Source: Saprolegnia diclina VS20 (Eukaryota > Oomycota > Saprolegniomycetes > Saprolegniales > Saprolegniaceae). From it: a DNA stretch of 64,000 nt. The notes beneath the pieces were generated by a model, which did not search any database, was not told the DNA's origin, and saw nothing but the letters and a program-made list of their open reading frames with translations. The DNA lies in assembly GCF_000281045.1 (NCBI RefSeq), contig NW_008246103.1, positions 91,961-155,960 on the forward strand, written 5' to 3'. Within the stretch, counting starts at the first letter, position 1. Every line of letters starts with the position of its first letter. The position numbers were made by a program, and so were the translations under genes. Below are positions 10,601 to 21,163 of this stretch, in pieces.

Positions 10601-13600
10601 CTACTCTTCAAACCAACGGCCGCGGTTCTTGGCGTCATCGACGGTCCGGAAGAGCTGCGCCTTGTACGAGTCGACCATGTCTTCAAACGACTTGTCCGCC
10701 TTGATCGACTTGGCGTGCTTGCGCTCCTTGCGCGACGGGCCCGCGGGTGCGGCGACCGGCGTCTCGCGCTTGCGCTTGGGGGCCACCTTCTCCACCTTGG
10801 GCTTGGGCTTGTCCGACTTGTCGGTCTTGGCCTTCTTGGCCGCCGGTGCCGCCTCTTCTTCGGGTGTCGTCTTCTTGAGCGCCTTGGCTTCACGCTGGCG
10901 CTTGCCGCGGCTCTTGCGCTCCGCCTTCTCGACGACCTCGCCCTGCGCCTTGCGGAGCATGTTGTCTTCGGTGCGGCGCTTCTTGGCGTCGTTCATCTTT
11001 TTCTACAAGGCAAATACATGCTATGAGCACAAGATCCCGCAAACGTAGAGTTGAACCTCGCGGAGCTTGAGCTTGCCGTGGTTTTCGAGCGCAAACTCAA
11101 TGATGAGACGCGTTTTTTCGGCGTCGGGCGTGGCCTTGCCGAGCTTGACACCGCGACCAGAGTACTCGGTGTACATCGGGTTGTTGTTGAGCTGGCGCAA
11201 CGCCGCGAGCGCGTGCACGTGGTGCGAAAACTGCACGAAGCCATACCCGCGCGAGCGCGGCTCCTGGCCCGGCTTGATGTTGTCCATGTCGCGGACGATC
11301 TTGCACAACTCAATCTTGACCGGCGCGCCCGACTTGAGCACATACTCGGCCTTGACCTCCTTCGTGTTGACGAGGTTGGCACGCAGACCCGCGATCGCGC
11401 CTTCGCGGAAGATCGTCTTGAGGATCTTTTCGTCTACGCAGGCAAACTGATGAGTCCTCAGTCTGCAGCAGCCATCTCTAGTATGTGAAATGCGTACCGA
11501 CGCCAAGCGCAAGGTTGCGCACCGAGAGGCGGACGGGCGAGATGAAGAAGAGCGGGTTCTTGAGCTTTTCCTTCTTCTCCTTGATCGCGCGGCGGCGCTT
11601 CTCGATATCCATCTTGGGCAACTCGAGGTCTTCGTCGGCGGTCTAATCACTCGACATGAGCATATATATACAACCAAGGACAGGAATCTACCTTGTTGAC
11701 GCTGATCGTGCCTTCGTATGCGAGGTACATGTTGCGCTTGTCCTTGGCCTTGCGCGTCGCGCTGTTTTCGTCCGCGAGGCGCGTCGCGTCATCCTTGTTG
11801 ACAGCGCGCGTGATCGAGAGCAACCGGTTGTCGACGTAGACGCCGTCACCGTCGAGGAGCGCATTGTCGTAAAAGAGACCGCCCGAGACGTTCGACTTGT
11901 TCTTCTTCTTGTCCTTGCCGTCGTCCTTGACCGTCCCGCGCGCAATCGCCGCGTCCGCCGCGTCTTGGCTGCGGAAGCGCACGAACGCCACGCCCTTGGA
12001 GAGGCCCGCACTGTGGTCCATGACAACACGCGCGTACTCGACGGGCCCAAACTCACTTTCCATGCTCTCCTTGAGGAAGAGCTCGGTCGTTTGGAACGAG
12101 AGGTTGCGGATAAACACCGTGCGGAGCATTTGCGCCTCCGAATCGCCCTTGGGGCGCTTGCTCGCGGGCTCTTCGTCGTCTTCGTCGTCTTCTGCTTCTT
12201 CATCTTCGTCATCTTCGTCAGCGTTGTCGGCTTCGGCATCGTTCTCATCGTTCTCGTCGCCATGGCCTTCAATGTCCGACTCGACCATCTCGTCGTCATC
12301 AACCAAGACGTTTTCCTCGTTCTCAACGGCCTCTCCGTCGGCTTCGTCGACCTCGGGCTCGGCCGCCGCTTGCGTCTTCAGGTACTCGGACTTGGCAACG
12401 GCATAATCCACGACGATGTCGCGGCCCTTGAATTTGGTCCCGTTGATTTCCTACGCGAGATAAGGGGCCTGCAACGGTTGAAGTGGTACATACCTCGATG
12501 GCTTTTTGGGCGTCGACACGGTTCTTAAACTGGACGAAGCCAAACCCGCGGCTGCGGCCGAGCGGCGTCTTGCTGTCGGCCTCGACCGGGAGGCGCACGA
12601 CGCGCGCTTCCGCAAGCGGACCAAACTTCTTGAAGAGCTTGTCCAAGTCGGCGTCCTTGACGTCGAACTGCAGGTTGCGCACAATGAGACGGACGCCCTC
12701 CTTGTCCGAGAGCGACGTCGTGTCCAGACTACGTAGTGTGTCAGCGCCAAACTCAAACTCAAATCCATTTTGTGTACCCGCGCACGAGCATCGTAAAGCC
12801 CTTGAAGACGTGGTCGTTGAGCTTCTCGATGGCCTTCTCCTTCAAGACCGTCGTCGCCCACTCGACGTACGCGACGGGCTCGTCGACGCCCTGCGAGTTG
12901 GGCTCTTGCTTGAGCTCGATCGACTTGGCCTCGCCAATCTTCTTCATCCTGCAATGGTCCCATGAGCATGCGACAAATCACACATGCGACAAAAGACGTA
13001 CTTGATCTTGAGGTGCTTCTCCGTGATGACGCTGCCGAGGCCGTAGATGACAATCGACTTTTCTTCGGCCGTCGCGAGCTGCTCCTTGCGCTCACTCGCC
13101 TTGCGCCAGAGCTCGCGGTGCTCGCGCCGACGGGCGTTCCGCTCGCTCTGCACATGCTCCGCCTCGGTTACCGCTTCCGGCTTCTTCGCTTCCGGCTTCT
13201 TCGCTTCCGGCTTCTTCGCTTCCGGCTTCTTCGCTTCCGGCTTCTTGACCTCCGGCTTCTTCGTTTCGACGACGGTCTCGACCTCGGCGGCCTTCTTGGC
13301 CTTCTTCTCCTTCTTTTCCTTCGGCGCAGGCGCGGACTCTTCGATGTGAGGGACTTCCTCCTCGACCTCGGCGGCTTCGTCGCGCTGCTTCTTCTGCTTC
13401 TTCTCCTTCTTCGCGGGCTTTTCTTCGACGTCGTCGGCCGCCTCCTCGCGCTTCGCCTTCTTCTCCTTCTTGGCCTTCTTCTCCTTCTTGGGCTTGGCGT
13501 CGTCGGCTTCGGCCTCGACCGGCGCATCCTCGACCGGCGCATCCTGGACTGGCGCGGCCTCGACGGGCGCGGCTTCGACCTTGGGCGCCTCGGCGACAAC

Positions 13601-14015
13601 AATGGGCGTCGCAAACGCAGAGTTTTGGTTCTGCTTCTTGTGCGTCGGATGGATACCGGTCTTTTCCTTGGCGAGGTCTGCGTATGGTGTGATGAGAATG
13701 CTGCTGTGGTAGAGGAAGAGGCGTACCGATACAGAGCTTGCGGCCTTGGTACTCGGTGTTGTTGAGCGCGTCCATCGCGGCCTTGGCGTCCGACTCCATC
13801 GCACTAGTGCTCATGAGCCACCATGGTCGTATTCCGCGTCATGCTACGTACAACTTGACGAAGGCGAAGCCGCGCGTGAGCATGTCGGTCTTGCGCTTGC
13901 CCTTGTCCTTGATGACGGAGACCTTCTTCACGGGACCAATGTCCCCGAAGAGGTTCTCGAGCTCCTCCTGGGAGACCCCATACGCGAGGTTCCGGACGAA
14001 GATCGTGTTGGACAT
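10601..14015 (-). CDS. NOP4: Nucleolar multi-RRM RNA-binding protein (NOP4/RBM28-like)
   Basis: Ribosome-biogenesis protein of the Nop4/RBM28 type, expected to bind pre-rRNA in the nucleolus during 60S assembly. The ATG at 14015 starts RRM1 (MSNTIFVRNLAYGVS, then RGFAFVKF). A long acidic/lysine linker with PEAKK repeats follows, then SIVIYGLG (RRM2), LIVRNLQFDV with RGFGFVQFKN (RRM3), an acidic block (EEAEDDEDDEE), TVFIRNLSFQT with KGVAFVRF (RRM4), and a last RRM with RGYGFVQFSHH. The basic tail is KKRRTEDNML through NRGRWFEE. At least six introns interrupt it; the first restores the RRM1 end (AAG TT joined to T GCG ATG). The five RRM-like units are one more than yeast Nop4's four, and RRM2 is the most diverged. 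RBM28 orthology is inferred from order and tail. Confidence 0.85.
13172..13261. repeat. 15-bp coding tandem repeat (KKPEA)n
   Basis: Five near-perfect copies of cgcttccggcttctt, then one diverged copy, lie inside the NOP4-like linker. They encode repeated KKPEA units on the minus strand. The 15-bp unit keeps frame, so copy number can vary without breaking the gene. Confidence 0.9.
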
Positions 14016-14356
14016 CGCGCCGCTATTTCAGTAATTCAAATCCCAACCGATCCGTCCGGATAATGAAACGATTTGACTGGTCAGCATCTCCCTTGGTGCG
14101 CCATTGGCTCTGCATCCGACGCGCCCAATCAGCGCGCGCGGCGGCCGATCTTGGCCGCACTGACGATATCGATATCGGCCTACGAAGCGCTGCTGGCGAA
14201 TACGACAACCTATGCCGACGAGTAGCATAGAGCTAGCGGCGCGTGTGTCCTCGTCGTTTGGGCGGGCATGGTGCCTTAGTGGTGAGTATCGCAGCCGTAC
14301 TAAGGAGCAGCGTCGGTGTCTCGTTGCCCTCACTTGGTACCTCGCTTAATCGTGCA

Positions 14357-14554
14357 GTGCCGTCGCAAATAGATAGAAGCACCTAGAACGACAAAACACT
14401 CTTGGATTATCTCGTGTTTGTGTGTACTAGTATGCTACAGTAGCAGCTTTGGCCATTGAGATAACGATTCACGATGTCACCAGCAACAGGATACTGTAGT
14501 TGTGTGCCGTCGCGAATAGATAGAAGCACTTAGAACGACAAAACACTCTTGGAT
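14357..14554. repeat. Pair of 51-bp direct repeats
   Basis: 14357-14407 and 14504-14554 are the same 51-bp sequence (gtgccgtcgc to cactcttggat) with two mismatches, offset by 147 bp. They lie in the spacer between the NOP4-like start (14015) and the retrotransposon. I see no coding content. They may be a relic of an older element or a local duplication. Confidence 0.85.
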
Positions 14555-14751
14555 AAGTTACCATCCTTCCAAATATTCCTCTTCAAAAATTAGAGTGATT
14601 CCCTTGCGCCATGACGTCAAGTGTTAGTATTTTCATGTAGAAATACCGCCGTAGTATGTCGTCGATGCTCAACAAGCTGCTTAGCAATCGGTGCAGGTTT
14701 CGCGCTATTCCAAGTGTCGAGCGCCGATCTGGCTCCGGGGCCGGCCGCACA

Positions 14752-14756
14752 AGCAC
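14752..14756. repeat. Target-site duplication, left copy (AGCAC)
   Basis: AGCAC directly precedes the left LTR and is repeated directly after the right LTR at 21159-21163. Five bases is the size made by copia integrases. Confidence 0.9.
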
Positions 14757-15120
14757 TGTGAAGAACGCAACTCCACACGTTCGTTCGCCAACTCGAAGAC
14801 CTCGACTCTTCGTTGGTTTTTGGCCGTTGGATCCCTTCACCGGTAGATCCGAGTGGTTTTCACCAGCCCTCGTGGCGGTTTCCACTCACGAGGATGGTTC
14901 TTTTTCCTTTCTTCACTGGAAGGTTTTTACCACTCGACCTCACTATACCAGTCTCCGTAATATCAATATATTCCGGAGCAGGTCGTGAGCAGCCTTCGTG
15001 GCCTCACTTCCACTTCCCGCCTCACGGACACACTCCTCATCGGGTGTGCGGTTCTGGTTCTTCCTCTTCTTCCTCTTTCTCTCTGCCGAGTGCTTCACTA
15101 GCCCAGCTGCTAGTTTGTTA
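14757..15120 (+). repeat. 5' LTR
   Basis: 364 bp, starting TGTGAAGAACGC and ending TAGTTTGTTA. The end is TA rather than the usual CA. It must carry the element's promoter; an AT-rich tatcaatatattcc segment (14968 onward) lies about 150 bp before the LTR end. Confidence 0.95.
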
Positions 15121-15135
15121 GGTTATGAGCCCAAC
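15121..15135 (+). promoter_or_regulatory. Primer-binding site complementary to the tRNA(Met) anticodon arm
   Basis: GGTTATGAGCCCAAC starts at the first base after the LTR. Its complement reads as a tRNA anticodon stem-loop with a CUCAUAA loop, that is CAU flanked by the universal U33 and A37. Drosophila copia is known to use GGTTATGGGCCC in the same place, primed by a half-tRNA of initiator Met. The match here is by inspection. Confidence 0.8.
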
Positions 15136-15360
15136 TACGCCATTCTCGACTACGAGCTCGAACAGTGGCAGCTCGAAAGCTGCTGCTTCCACGAGTTCCC
15201 ATTCCGAGGGCGATCGTCGCCAGCGCTCCACGCGCCCGCCGCGACAGACCCGGCGCTTCTTGGTGGTACGAAGTGTCGCTACTGCTGTTTTGCTTTCCAT
15301 AAGCAACATTCTCATCATACGGATGACTGCCGCTTTCTGGCGCGCGCATTCGATAACGAC

Positions 15361-18300
15361 ATGGTGCCTAGGAACTTTGAACTTCCTCGGGCGCTAGCAA
15401 CCTTGCAGCGCACACGCTTGCAGAGCCTGAACCCTAAGGGTCCTGGCAGACAGAAGCGCAAGGAACGCTACAATAGCGATTTTGCTCGCTCGTGCGAGAA
15501 GCGCCGCCGCGAGGCGTGCAGCGATGATGACCCGGACTACCGGTACTCGCGCCAGGTCGAACACGACAGTCGCAGCTCTGGCGGCAATGCGCTGCAGAAT
15601 CGCGCGCAGCGCGCAGGCTCTCGTACAACTAATGAAAGCGGTCGCCAAGCGATTTCTAGCTTTTTGGGTGATCTCCCGAGATCCCCTACTACGGCTCGCG
15701 CCGGAAGAGTTCACGCCTTGGTTACGCCTACTCCGAGTATGGCACCAACTGCCAGTCCACCTCCGGGTGCTGCAGAGGCGGGAGGCACCACGACCATGTC
15801 GGGTATGCCATCGGTCGAGGTCACTGAGCCACCGCAAGATGAAGACGTCGACATGTCCCCAGATGGACCCGTTCCTTCCGAGGACGTGGTACCGGACTTA
15901 GAGCGCGGCAATGCGGGCGATCTGGCTACAACAGTCGATCTGGATGAGCTACTCTTCGGAGAACCATCCCGCCTTGACGGTCCCATGTACCTGGGTACCC
16001 TGCCAGCGACACCGACAATTCGGTACTGCGGCATGGCGAGCAACAATCCGGGCGAGTACGCTCTGATTACTCCAACGTCGCGCAAGATGGTGTTCTCCGA
16101 GAACCCAGTTCCACGCGAGTGGATCGTGGACAGCGGTGCGTCCGCGCACTGCACTCCTCGGATGGACTGGTTCACTGAGTATCTGGCGTACACGTCCTAC
16201 CTCCGGGTGGGCGATAACCACGGACTACTCGTCATGGGTATCGGCACGGTGACATTTACCGTCACGACGACCGACTCGAACGGCGAGACTTTTACCCAGC
16301 GTATCAGCTTGAGGAACGTGCTCCACGTCCCGAACCTCAAGTTCAACCTTTTTTCGGTCGGCGCATCGTTCAACGACCATATACAACCCGACTTCAGATC
16401 GGAGGATTACTGTCGCTTGCGCCTTCGTGGCAGCACGAACGACCAGTACATCTCGGCATGCCGTGACGCGAGCACACGGCTCTACAGTTTCAAGACTGAT
16501 ACTGCGCCGGGGATCATATCCGCCGTGCGAGGGAGCGATCCCACCGAAGATGGCAACCATCGTGCTTTGGTAACTCTCCGTGAGACCATCAAGAGCCGTC
16601 TTCGGGTGTCCTACGTGGCCCCAACGGACGAGCTGCACGGCATCATCCAGTACTCCGCAAGGACTGGCCCAGCGGACACTTCATTGTGCTTCCTTGCTGA
16701 TGGGTACTACACGGACTGTCCAATGGACGGGAGTGACCTTCACATAGGCCACTCGGGAGACCGTGATCTCCTTCCCCGAAGTGTCGAAGACTACATAAGT
16801 CTTGCAAGCGTCACTGACATTGCTAACCCCGAAATGCACGTAGCTCTCAATGCTTTTCGCGTTTTGAAGCCATTGCACCGCAGACTCGGCCATATTGGCG
16901 ACGCGGCAATGCGCACTTTGATCCGGGACCATCCCGAACTTGCCAAATTTAGTGGCACGGGACGTATGCCGTCGCACAATTGCGACGTGTGCATCCAGGC
17001 AAAGTCCAAAAGACTGCCTTTCCCGAAGGAGTCCATGACTCCGCCGGCTACTACGCCGTTGGCCCGTGTCCATACTGACATGTGGGGTCCAGTGAAAATC
17101 CCGACACCGTCGGGTGCCACGTATTTTGTGGTCTTCATCGATGAAGCAACCCACTACTTGTGGACGTACCTCCTTGAGAGTCGCTCGGAGATCTACAAAG
17201 TCTACGAGACTTTCCGTGCAGATGCACGCGCGGTGTTCCGCAAGGACCCGGAGTCGTTGACGTACACAGAGTACCACGACATTCAAATGCTCCAAGGCGA
17301 CAATGCCCGTGAGTACGAGAAACTTGGACGCGATATTTTCGCCAAGTACAACACGCGTATGGTCTACTCCAACGCCTACTCGCCACAGCAAAATGGCATG
17401 GCTGAGCGCATGATGGGGACTCTCCTCTGCCGAGTACGAGCTTTGCTGATCGATGCCGCGCTACCCAAATTTATGTGGGGCGCCGCACTTTCACATGCGA
17501 CACATCTCTTGAATATCACGCCCACGGAGGCGAATGATGGTCGCACACCATTCTTCATGGTGCACAAGCACCATGCCTCGCTCGCCCACCTTCGGGTGTT
17601 TGGCTGCACTGCTTGGGTTCACGTCCAGGCAGCTGCGAGAGCTGATAAATTGGAGCCGCGCGCACTCCGGTGCGTGTACATCGGTGTACCAAAGGACCAC
17701 AAGGGATTCCAACTCATGAACCCTTCGACACATCGTGTTGTCTTTAGTCGCGATGTCCGATTCCGCGAAGAGGAATTTCCTCCGATAGCGTCCATTGAAG
17801 ACGCTGCGTTGGCCCGCCAACGCAAACCGGCGCGCACTGGCCACCCGAATGGCCCGCCGGTTCAGTCTAGCGGTAATGAGCCCGCGACCACGTCGATCAC
17901 ATCGACGTTGGCAGGTGCGAGCGGCGCTCCAAACCCTTCATTGGGTCCCTCGAGCAGCCCACAGCCCGCAGCGACATCGTCGCCGGGTGCTAACATCGCC
18001 GATGACACACATCGATATGCTGACTGGCAACCAGTGGCGGGGCAATCCCGACCTGCGACCGCGAGACCAACATGGTCCAGTCCACCTGCAGTCTTCGGTA
18101 GACTTGCACCCGTTCATGCGGCAGATAGACCACCTGCGCAGCAACGCGAAGATGCTAGGGAGAGCATCCAACTGGCTCCGGCCGGGGAGCCACCGACGCA
18201 CGCGCGACTGCCCGTGACTACACCGTTGATTGCCGAGCATCACGGCTCAAATGCGCCACCGCGAGACTCTTGGACCCAGTCCGGTGCCCATGCGAGCGTC

Positions 18301-20541
18301 GATTCGTCGCGAGACACATCGGTCATCCCGATAGTGATGCATCCGCCTCATGGTGGCAGCTCACCACCAGTGGACCCTGCTCGAGCCCTGCGAGACTCCG
18401 GTCTTTCAATCCCAGTGACATCATCACTGGAGACGCAGGAGATTACCTCGACCAATCCACCGTCTGTCAATGCCCCCGAGGCTGACATGACCCGGCTCTA
18501 CACGTCTCTTGACGAGGTTACGGATTTTTCTACGTTCAACTTCGCGTTGACATCGTTTGAACCGCCCCCGCTACTCCCTCGGGAGGCCACATTGCTTTGG
18601 CAAAGGCGGGAGGCTGCGTCCGCGGAAGCAGGATCCGTGTTTGATGCGCCAAGGATGCGCTCGGTGACCTTCGCCGATGCTACGACCGTCCTTCAATATC
18701 ATGATGACGAGCCGATCCTCGAGCAGCAACATGCGCTCGTTCGACAGCGAAATTTGCATGCGGCCAACGGAGCCATGCACACGGCACTTGCCGCACATGC
18801 GCCAGTAAATCCACCCATCACGACCATCCCGATGGCGATGGTAGTTGGTCCCATTGATGAGCCCGTGCTCTTCGAGGATTGCCCCGGAGCTCATGCTCTG
18901 GCAGCTATGGTTAATGACCGACTCGAATTTGATGCTGCACCCAACACTTGGGAAGAAGCTATGCGTAGTAGCGAGCGAGACCACTGGCTCGCGGCAGCAC
19001 ACGCCGAATATGCGGCGTTGATGCGCAACCGAACGTGGCAGCTGATCAAAAGATCACCCCACATGCGAGTTTTACCTACTCGATGGGTTTTTACCCGAAA
19101 GCTCAAAGCTGACGGCTCGATCGACCGCTACAAAGCGCGTCTCGTCGTCCAAGGTTTCCGCCAACGTGCGGGCGTCGACTACGACGAAATCTTCAGTCCC
19201 GTCGTACGGATGGAGGTCCTACGCCTGCTCTTCTCGATAGCGGCTATCGAGGACTACGAGATCATCCAGATGGATGTCCAAACTGCCTTTCTCAATGGCA
19301 TGATGAACCGGGAATCCCCGACGTACGTCAAGCAACCCACTGGGTTTGCAGAGGATCCAACACTCGTGTGTGACCTCATGCGCGCACTCTACGGACTCAA
19401 ACAGAGTCCGAGAATCTGGTACGAGACATTCGTCGAGTTCATGACTTCGATCGGTTTTGTCCGTACGCGCAAAGACCGCTGCGTCTTCACCAAGAAGATC
19501 GATGGCCGAATGGTCTACATCAGTCTCTACGTGGACGATCTTCTGATCTTCGCGCCTACAAAGGCTATTGCGAATGACATTCGTCAAGCTCTGCACCAAC
19601 GGTTTGCCATGAGCGACCTCGGTGATGTCGCCTACATTCTGGGCTGGCAGATCGTCCGCGATCGGACTAAGCGCACTGTCTTCATCCACCAGGAGAAGTA
19701 CATGAAGGAGCTGCTGCACAAGTACAATTGCCTTCAGGGCAGCGCGTCACCGACGCCGCTACCTCCCGGTCTGGATCTGTCCTCCGTGGAGAAGAACTCG
19801 GACCCAACCAAGTTGGCCGACATGGAGAAGCGATTCCCATACCGCTCGGCGGTGGGCTCCCTCATGTACCTTGTACTGGGGACGCGCCCGGATCTTGCTC
19901 ATGCTGTACAACAGCTGAGCCAGTATCTCAACAAGACTGCGATGGGCCACTACAAGGCTGTAAAGTCCGTGCTTGCGTACATTCGCGGCACGATGACCAT
20001 GGGTATCACCCTTGGGGGTCAGAACTCGACCTACGAGCAGCCACTTGAGGCCTACGTCGATGCCGACTACGCCAAGTGTACTGACACTCGTCGCTGCATA
20101 AGCGGATACATCACGCGCTTCTACGGCAGCCCCATCTCGTGGCTTGCTAAGAAGCAGCCGACAGTCGCACTGTCGACGACCGAAGCGGAGTACACAGCTC
20201 TCGCGAGCTGTCTCCAAGAGGGCTTGTATCTCAAGCACCTGCTACGCGATTTAGGGTACGACCTCACGGCGCCCATCAAGATCCATGAGGACAACCTCAG
20301 TACGATCAAAATTGCCAAGAACCCCGAGTTCCATGGCCGCACGAAGCATATTGACGTCAAGTACTTCTTCGTGAAGGAGCTCGTCGAAGCACACACATTC
20401 GATGTGGTGTACTGCTCGACCAAGTCGCAAATTGCTGACATTTTTACAAAGGCGCTGCCCAAGGACCAGTTCCGGGTTTTGCGAGCCAAGCTTGGCGTCG
20501 ATGTCCCCGCGACTCCGCCCTCGACCACTGGTCGATACTAG
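15361..20541 (+). CDS. pol: Copia Pol polyprotein (protease, integrase, RT, RNase H)
   Basis: The frame is open from 14998 (inside the LTR) to the stop at 20541, but its first ATG is at 15361. Just upstream in the same frame is a zinc-knuckle-like CRYC...HHTDDC. Domains: aspartic protease DSGA at 16129-16140 (WIVDSGASAHC); integrase zinc-binding H...LGH to CDVC (about 16880-16995); integrase catalytic D at 17076, D at 17299 and E at 17404 (AERMMG); reverse transcriptase with RWVFTRKLKADG, VQTAFLNG and the active site YVDD at 19528; RNase H with YVDADYAKCTDTRR and STTEAEY. All catalytic residues are present, so Pol looks functional. The only ATG beside the primer site (15125, MSPTTPFST) is in a different frame, and a normal-length capsid region is absent. 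This copy probably cannot make a full Gag-Pol. Confidence 0.9.
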   Translation: MVPRNFELPRALATLQRTRLQSLNPKGPGRQKRKERYNSDFARSCEKRRREACSDDDPDYRYSRQVEHDSRSSGGNALQNRAQRAGSRTTNESGRQAISSFLGDLPRSPTTARAGRVHALVTPTPSMAPTASPPPGAAEAGGTTTMSGMPSVEVTEPPQDEDVDMSPDGPVPSEDVVPDLERGNAGDLATTVDLDELLFGEPSRLDGPMYLGTLPATPTIRYCGMASNNPGEYALITPTSRKMVFSENPVPREWIVDSGASAHCTPRMDWFTEYLAYTSYLRVGDNHGLLVMGIGTVTFTVTTTDSNGETFTQRISLRNVLHVPNLKFNLFSVGASFNDHIQPDFRSEDYCRLRLRGSTNDQYISACRDASTRLYSFKTDTAPGIISAVRGSDPTEDGNHRALVTLRETIKSRLRVSYVAPTDELHGIIQYSARTGPADTSLCFLADGYYTDCPMDGSDLHIGHSGDRDLLPRSVEDYISLASVTDIANPEMHVALNAFRVLKPLHRRLGHIGDAAMRTLIRDHPELAKFSGTGRMPSHNCDVCIQAKSKRLPFPKESMTPPATTPLARVHTDMWGPVKIPTPSGATYFVVFIDEATHYLWTYLLESRSEIYKVYETFRADARAVFRKDPESLTYTEYHDIQMLQGDNAREYEKLGRDIFAKYNTRMVYSNAYSPQQNGMAERMMGTLLCRVRALLIDAALPKFMWGAALSHATHLLNITPTEANDGRTPFFMVHKHHASLAHLRVFGCTAWVHVQAAARADKLEPRALRCVYIGVPKDHKGFQLMNPSTHRVVFSRDVRFREEEFPPIASIEDAALARQRKPARTGHPNGPPVQSSGNEPATTSITSTLAGASGAPNPSLGPSSSPQPAATSSPGANIADDTHRYADWQPVAGQSRPATARPTWSSPPAVFGRLAPVHAADRPPAQQREDARESIQLAPAGEPPTHARLPVTTPLIAEHHGSNAPPRDSWTQSGAHASVDSSRDTSVIPIVMHPPHGGSSPPVDPARALRDSGLSIPVTSSLETQEITSTNPPSVNAPEADMTRLYTSLDEVTDFSTFNFALTSFEPPPLLPREATLLWQRREAASAEAGSVFDAPRMRSVTFADATTVLQYHDDEPILEQQHALVRQRNLHAANGAMHTALAAHAPVNPPITTIPMAMVVGPIDEPVLFEDCPGAHALAAMVNDRLEFDAAPNTWEEAMRSSERDHWLAAAHAEYAALMRNRTWQLIKRSPHMRVLPTRWVFTRKLKADGSIDRYKARLVVQGFRQRAGVDYDEIFSPVVRMEVLRLLFSIAAIEDYEIIQMDVQTAFLNGMMNRESPTYVKQPTGFAEDPTLVCDLMRALYGLKQSPRIWYETFVEFMTSIGFVRTRKDRCVFTKKIDGRMVYISLYVDDLLIFAPTKAIANDIRQALHQRFAMSDLGDVAYILGWQIVRDRTKRTVFIHQEKYMKELLHKYNCLQGSASPTPLPPGLDLSSVEKNSDPTKLADMEKRFPYRSAVGSLMYLVLGTRPDLAHAVQQLSQYLNKTAMGHYKAVKSVLAYIRGTMTMGITLGGQNSTYEQPLEAYVDADYAKCTDTRRCISGYITRFYGSPISWLAKKQPTVALSTTEAEYTALASCLQEGLYLKHLLRDLGYDLTAPIKIHEDNLSTIKIAKNPEFHGRTKHIDVKYFFVKELVEAHTFDVVYCSTKSQIADIFTKALPKDQFRVLRAKLGVDVPATPPSTTGRY

Positions 20542-20783
20542 CCCGTTGCATTGGTGCACGGTGCTGTTGCAGTCATGGTCCCGGCCATGATCTGTATCAC
20601 ATGCCAGCATCTATGTATGTCTGTCTGCATGTTTGTCTGTCTTTTGACGTCTGTGCCCCGACGCTTGTCCTCCGGGAGGCTGGGGGTCCCACGTTTTCTG
20701 CCAAGTTGGCATACGTGGCACGCTGGTAGGACTCCAAGGTCTACCACCACAGAGTCTCATTCCGAGTTGTCACCACGTGTGCA

Positions 20784-20794
20784 CTTGGGGAGGC
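20784..20794 (+). promoter_or_regulatory. Polypurine tract of the retrotransposon
   Basis: ttggggaggc immediately precedes the right LTR, where plus-strand DNA synthesis is primed. The run is short and ends in C, so the exact primer is uncertain. Confidence 0.6.
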
Positions 20795-21158
20795 TGTGAA
20801 GAACGCAACTCCACACGTTCGTTCGCCAACTCGAAGACCTCGACTCTTCGTTGGTTTTTGGCCGTTGGATCCCTTCACCGGTAGATCCGAGTGGTTTTCA
20901 CCAGCCCTCGTGGCGGTTTCCACTCACGAGGATGGTTCTTTTTCCTTTCTTCACTGGAAGGTTTTTACCACTCGACCTCACTATACCAGTCTCCGTAATA
21001 TCAATATATTCCGGAGCAGGTCGTGAGCAGCCTTCGTGGCCTCACTTCCACTTCCTGCCTCTCGGACACACTCCTCATCGGGTGTGCGGTTCTGGTTCTT
21101 CCTCTTCTTCCTCTTTCTCTCTGCCGAGTGCTTCACTAGCCCAGCTGCTAGTTTGTTA
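20795..21158 (+). repeat. 3' LTR
   Basis: 364 bp, identical to the 5' LTR except T for C at 21056 and T for A at 21062. The AGCAC target duplication follows. Confidence 0.95.
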
Positions 21159-21163
21159 AGCAC
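21159..21163. repeat. Target-site duplication, right copy (AGCAC)
   Basis: It matches 14752-14756 exactly and directly follows the 3' LTR. Confidence 0.9.

Larger units (their letters stand above)
14016..14756. other. Intergenic spacer left of the retrotransposon
   Basis: It contains the 51-bp direct repeats and a TGACGTCA palindrome at 14612-14619, and probably the NOP4-like promoter next to 14015. No coding exon was recognised. Confidence 0.5.
14757..21158 (+). mobile_element. Ty1/copia LTR retrotransposon, complete ends
   Basis: A 6402-bp element bounded by two 364-bp LTRs and a perfect AGCAC target duplication. The internal order is Gag zinc-knuckle remnant, protease, integrase, reverse transcriptase and RNase H, which defines the copia superfamily. 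A primer-binding site abuts the left LTR and a purine run precedes the right LTR. The LTRs differ at only two positions (15018/21056 and 15024/21062), so insertion was recent. The pol frame is uninterrupted, but Gag looks incomplete. It inserted into a gene-poor spacer and disrupts no gene that I can see. Confidence 0.96.

Noticed and set aside
13172-13261. Regular 15-bp repeats that could suggest a CRISPR-like array or satellite
   Set aside because: No spacers, unit is a multiple of three, and it encodes the PEAKK linker of the NOP4-like protein.
14998-15360. Start of the copia polyprotein at 14998 inside the LTR
   Set aside because: The codon is GTG within the LTR, upstream of the primer site. 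No ATG occurs in this frame before 15361, so 14998 is only where the open frame begins.
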